From Aplidium turbinatum (taxonomy: Eukaryota > Chordata > Ascidiacea > Aplousobranchia > Polyclinidae): a stretch of 64,000 bases of DNA. Positions 59,480-64,000 of the stretch are shown here, piece after piece. Each line of letters opens with the position of its first letter. The stretch's first letter is position 1. Location: assembly GCA_918807975.1 (NCBI GenBank), contig OU964928.1, forward strand, positions 13,971,823-14,035,822. Direction: 5' to 3'. The notes under the pieces are model-generated. The model was not told the DNA's origin and did not search any database. It was given only the letters and a program-made list of their open reading frames with translations. The translations under genes and the position numbers were made by a program.

Positions 59480-61430
59480 TCAAGCGTGCCCCACTGTGGG
59501 ATGTTCAGAAACCCACATTCGAAATTTCACTGCTTGAGCGTTTGGGGGCTATAACCCGGTGAAATACCGATTTCGGGGGTCAAAAACGTCATAAGGTATA
59601 AAAATAACCTTTGCCAGATTTTATGGCTTTACTTGCAAATTTTGAAACAAGTTGATTTTGGTGCTTCAAGTGAGGTATATCCAAATAAGGGACACCCAAA
59701 GTTGGCCCAAAATACGTAAAAACAAGTGTCAAAATGTGTCATCAGTTATGGTATATGTTCCACTGAGTTCGAAACAACTTTTTTCTGGCTCCAAGGTGGA
59801 GCTTAACCTAATTTTTGGGAGTGTAACCCCCAAATTTACAAAATTAACATTATAAGGTAGGCTACATGGATGGAACCAAATGTAGATGATAGTACCTCAC
59901 TTACAGATTTTAGAACATCAAATTTTGATCGGTTTAGGTGGGGCATTCCCGGATAATCCAAAGTTGAGGTAAATTACGTAAAAATAACACCATAAGATAC
60001 AAAGATGGAGCTTGTATCATCAGTTTGGGTATGTTGTTCTACTGAGCTCGAAACAACTTTTTATGGCCCCAAGGTGGGGCTTAACCTCATTTTGGGGGTA
60101 TAACCCCAAACTCACAAAATTAACATGATAAAGCACATGGATGACACCAACTGTAAGTGATAGTATCTCATCTACAGATGTCAGAACATTAAAATTTGAT
60201 CGCCTCAGGCAGTGCCGGATTAACCATTAGGCAAAGTAGGCACGTGCCTACTGGCCAATCAAAAATCTAGGCCACTTTAAAATCAGTAGAAATTTAGTCA
60301 TGTTTTCAAAACAATTATTTTCTAAACTAATAAGTATTTATCTTAATAGCTCTGTTTTTCCAGATGAATTCATGGTTGCAAAAACAGTTAAAAAAAAGAC
60401 GAATGGAAACAAGTTGTTTCTCGGCAGTCGAGTGTAGCAAGAACTCAGCGATAGACACGTGTTTCGCCATGAGGCTGGGCTCATCAGTACCGCACCACTA
60501 ATTTGCGTTTTTAATCGCAAAAACGCGCAAAGTTGTTATTTAGTTAGGCATATGACCAAGTTTTTGCACCGTACTCTGTGCAGGGACTGGAATGGAAGAC
60601 AGATTTTGGGATGGAAGATGGAAAATGGAAAGGAATGGAAAATCTTGATGATGGGATGGGAGACAATCTTCCATCATTCCATCCCAATTCCATCATACGA
60701 CACTTGTGTTCTATGTTTGGAGATTCTCGTGGGTTTTGTTTCGAGAAGGCAGTTAAACGAAATAGATTTTTGTACGAAAAACTACAATGGCAAACTTGAT
60801 AGAAAACAGAAGGAAACAAAACAAAAATGTCTCAAAAGTAAACGTTGGAAAGTATTTGCAACCTGAACAAAAGTAGCCTAATGTTGCTTCTCAAGTATTT
60901 TTGTTACTTTTTTATCTTCTCCAACGTAGACTATTACTACAGTTTCTTTAACTTTGCTAACTTACGTGTTGTTTCTTTCTGTATTTATAGAATCAATCTA
61001 CGCTTCTAGTTCTAACACAAAACGGTACGTAATCCTTAAGAAAATACTGCTGTTAATTTTTAGCTTAAATTTAGCCTATGGCTTTTAAGTTTATTTGTGG
61101 CATTTTAACGCGGAGATCACAAAATGTGAAGATGGAAGATGGAAGAGATTTCTGAGATGGAATGGAAGATGGAATGGAAGAAAATGTCAGAATGGAAGAT
61201 GGAAAAAACGTCTTCCATTTCATTCCATCCCATACCCTGTGTTATAGTTGCAACAACGATCTTTGTGACAATGATTTGGCATCACTGATAATTCTAATTT
61301 TTAGTTGGCAACCCTGATTTTCGGGCCACTTATAAAATGTGCCTACAGGCCAGAAGACCCTTAATCCGGCACTGGCCTCAGGCGAACAATTCCGAATAAG
61401 AGGCACCCAATTTTGGGGCAAATCATGTAA
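59480..61430. repeat. Tandem repeat of ~270-bp units, split by a hAT element
   Basis: Blocks such as 'cccaaagttggcc/ccaaagttgagg', 'aatacgtaaaaa/attacgtaaaaa', 'gagttcgaaacaacttttt/gagctcgaaacaacttttt' and 'ccccaaatttacaaaattaac/ccccaaactcacaaaattaa' recur near 59690 and 59960, and the pattern resumes after the insertion near 61385 (aataagaggcacccaatttt). Three imperfect units are visible. Confidence 0.65.
60210..61374. mobile_element. hAT-type transposon F
   Basis: Terminal inverted repeats CAGTGCCGGATTAA with the exact 8-bp duplication gcctcagg at 60202-60209 and 61375-61382. Subterminal 'gtaggcacgtgcctactggcc' pairs with 'gtgcctacaggcc'. The interior carries two ggaatggaaga-type simple-repeat patches (60588-60690 and 61120-61235) that make a 135-codon frame look open; no transposase. 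Confidence 0.87.
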
Positions 61431-62427
61431 AATGATATCAGGTTGGCCGGTAAGACAGACTGTCCTGTACAATGTACAAACTAAAATGTCTTTTGAAATA
61501 TAGTAACTTAGTTGTAGTGCTAAATCCTTACTCTTTGTTTGAATAACACTGACGAGTGACAATGATTTAACTTACAAATCGAAGCTTGCTACATATAGCC
61601 TACCGTAATTGCAATGTTTAATGTTATAGTCTAGCCTACATGTTATTAACTATGAAAGACTTTCTCAAATAGGCTAAATAGTATGTGAAACGAGCATTTT
61701 TTCTTATTCAAAATCCAGTTTGATAGAAGTGGGCTGTTGTTATTTTTAAATTCCCGGGCTAGATCAGCTTGCTAATCCGTCCTGATTGTACTGTGCTAAG
61801 CCGTGCCAATCCGTCCTGATTGCCTGTACCTACATATACTGTATGTTTCTTTTAGACTGAACGCTGAACAAAAACAAATTACAGTCTGTGGTATCATACA
61901 ACTGAAAGGACTTTCTCGAATAACATGTGATTTATGCTAAAAAGAAAAGAAAAAGTGTGTACTGTACAAAATAACAAAACCTGGAACGGCGTGCGAAAGA
62001 AACGTTAGTAGGCTACATTACAGTAGAACAAAAATATGCACATTGAACTATATAAAAACGCATACCTTGTCATTAAAAGGCTTCTTGAAAAAGCATTTCA
62101 TAATCTCACTCGAGTAGGCTATGCATTTATTGACTCCGGTTTGGCAGCCGCGTGAAAGCATCAACCCTAACACTTTATTCCATATTCGTTGGTGAGTTCT
62201 GGTGGAAATTGTAACTTTAATTCAAGTATCATACTCTATCCCATGTGTTCAAAAATAAATGTAAAAAGTTGTTTATGTAGGCTATAGCTTACAGTTCTTT
62301 CTATGCTTGGGGTACGGAAAAGTAAAAACGCCAATTTATTAAAAGTCTGCAGGTTCGTCGTCATCCTTATTGTTGTCATCAGAGCCACGTTTATCCGTTT
62401 CATTATCTGATTCTGCTCCGTCTTGGT
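61383..62427. other. Intergenic DNA, nothing recognised
   Basis: AT-rich, with a small direct repeat 'aatccgtcctgattg' at about 61784 and 61810. No gene supported. Confidence 0.5.
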
Positions 62428-63540
62428 TCAAACCCCACTTTGCAGAACCTTGTCTAACGTGGATGGAACTGGATCTCCATGAAACCAAACTGCAGTGAAT
62501 TTACCATCTTTCAAACGTCCCCCCATTTTCAGGTGTTGGCTGGAAAAAGCTGTCTCTCTCCACAGCATAATTCCAAATGCCACAAATGTAATTTGCTCTG
62601 AGTATTTTCTGCTGAAGCACAGCTATGCCTGGGAGGCTGGGAGGAAGAATTGTTGAGTCGTCGTAATAGATTGGAAATTTTCAGTTTGTATGTTCCAATG
62701 AATTTTTTAAATCGTAATTCGTTAACGCAATGTGCACTTTTACATCCATACGTCTGGCACACAATTTTTCCAATGCCTATTTCGATGCCTATTCATCAAA
62801 ACTTTTCGAATAGGCATATTGAGCACGTACATTTTTCTTCAATATATTAAGGGGTCGATCCTTCCCTTTACCAGAAAAAGGAGCTGCATTATCATAGCCT
62901 GTAAAGCAATGAAAGCCGAAAAGGGACCGAAGCATGTCTTGAGATAAAGTACTGCCAAGCTTTGATACATCTACATATTTCAGAGTGTTGTTTGGCTGTA
63001 CACCAACTTCCATCCATATGTTTACGTCCTTTTGTAGCCTACGAACGACAAGTATCCCAACAGTACAATCAGAACATCCGTGTCAGCAGAGCGAACTACA
63101 ACATTTTTTAGATCTTGGCATGCGGTGACGATGTGGTACATTATCGATTATGTTAACCACGAAGAAGCGTGTAACTTATAACATTTTTCATCCAGTGTAG
63201 CAAAAGGGAACTTTAAGTCGAGGATGCTGGAATAGTGATCTGATTTCCAAAAAGTAACAAGAAAATGCACCAATGCTTGCTTAAAGTGGTCATTCCTCAT
63301 TGCTACTGCAAAATTAACTGGTTGTTTCATGGCCTCTCCTTCGATGATGTAGGCCTATTGCACATCGCGGAAGCGATGAGTTGCTCGGCGATCTCTTTTT
63401 GATGGACAACCATTCAGTTCTATCGAAAACAACGTGCATTGTTTTCCCACTGTGTCTGCACAATTTCTTAAAAATCCTCTTTGCAACATCTCCAAACGTC
63501 ATCGAAAAATCTCCAAGAGTGTGAGAAAAACATACCATCG
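62428..63540 (-). pseudogene. Decayed member of an unnamed multicopy invertebrate gene family
   Basis: Minus-strand pieces in collinear order: VVFDRTEWLSIKK (63400-63440), KQALVHFLVTFWKSDHY (about 63235-63290), LFGFHCFTGYDNAAPFSGKG (62855-62925), then a C-terminal block VLQQKILRANYICGIWNY (62560-62620) and FTAVWFHGDPVP ahead of a stop at 62428. These fit the FTGCD...FxGKGK and RANYQ...W motifs I recall from large, function-unknown proteins that are highly multicopy in corals, echinoderms and other marine invertebrates. The pieces are in different frames with several interruptions, so the copy is dead unless some gaps are introns. Function unknown; spread suggests a mobile origin. Confidence 0.5.
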
Positions 63541-64000
63541 ATTAACGTGCAGTCAACAAAAGGCGGATCTGTATTTTCAATTTTCTTTTCAAGATCCTTC
63601 AAGAGCATTGATTTTTGGATAGATTTCATCTTTGCGTCTATACGGCACCAAAACAGTAGTAGGACCTACTGGTGTGAGGGGGTAAGGGTTGTTCCAGACA
63701 ATTGTTCACCTAATCAAACGTCATATAAAAACCGTTCAAGTCTACTGGGTAAGACAGCATCAATTCCATGTCTACCTTTATTGTGATCTACTGATGAACA
63801 TAAAAGCCTTTACATCGAATTGCGTTCCATTTTTAACAGAGAAAATTTGCCTTTGCGGGTTATGCATTTCACAACGACAGCTTCAAAAGCAAAATTACAG
63901 ATTTTTTGAAGTAGTTAGCGTCCTGGTGACATTCAGTTATATATTTGTTTCTGTCCTCAGCTCCTTTTTGAAAAACATTCGAAAGGAAATCTGAGGTAGC
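63541..64000. other. Window end, nothing certain
   Basis: May hold further upstream parts of the decayed gene on the minus strand. The 101-codon plus frames here show no domain. Confidence 0.35.

Noticed and set aside
60459-60866. 135-codon protein gene
   Set aside because: The frame runs through ggaatggaaga simple repeats inside a hAT element; no domain.

Overview
This is intron-rich animal DNA, AT-rich, with canonical GT/AG introns mostly of 150-600 bases and a dense load of small DNA transposons. The domain repertoire (gel-forming-mucin VWD/C8/TIL assemblies, WxxW domains, tenascin-type EGF, FN2, CBM14) and the compact introns suggest a marine invertebrate deuterostome. I favour a tunicate (ascidian), but that is inference and no marker here proves it.

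Layout. 1-2.0 kb: broken 3' part of a site-specific type (R2-superfamily) LINE. 2.7-3.2 kb: an unexplained GC-rich patch. 3.7-11.2 kb: a transposon graveyard holding two separate three-level nests of DNA transposons, most levels shown by exact 8-bp target duplications. 11.8-16.3 kb (+): the 3' six exons of an NFATC2IP/Rad60-like gene ending in two SUMO-like domains; one intron holds a LINE fragment with a 5' inversion. 16.8-20.7 kb: nested hAT-type elements and two copies of a tRNA-derived SINE. 21.4-58.7 kb (-): one giant secreted-mucin gene. 58.7-64 kb: intergenic, with a ~270-bp tandem repeat split by a hAT element and the decayed end of an unnamed multicopy gene family.

The centrepiece is the mucin gene. 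I assembled 53 coding exons plus one 5'-UTR exon by hand from splice sites and frame continuity. Exon phases agree at every junction and the total (12,747 nt) is divisible by three, giving a protein of about 4,248 residues. Domain order: signal peptide; furin-like RKKR site; Ser-Gln/Trp-Gln stretch; four EGF; FN2; CBM14 (chitin-binding peritrophin-A); EGF; D1; D2; D'-D3; a vestigial Thr/Pro linker; D4; a VWC-type six-exon cassette present twice in tandem; C-terminal-type cystine knot; then, after the knot, 14 PTS repeats of 35 residues, a WxxW domain, 9 more PTS repeats, a second WxxW domain, a (Ser-Gln)n run and a Gln/Glu-rich tail. In canonical gel-forming mucins the PTS lies between D3 and D4 and the knot is last. 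Here the glycosylated region and both WxxW domains have been moved outside the knot, and a chitin-binding head has been added. This suggests a mucin that polymerises like MUC2/VWF while being anchored to chitin, for example in a gut peritrophic lining or tunic surface (inference).
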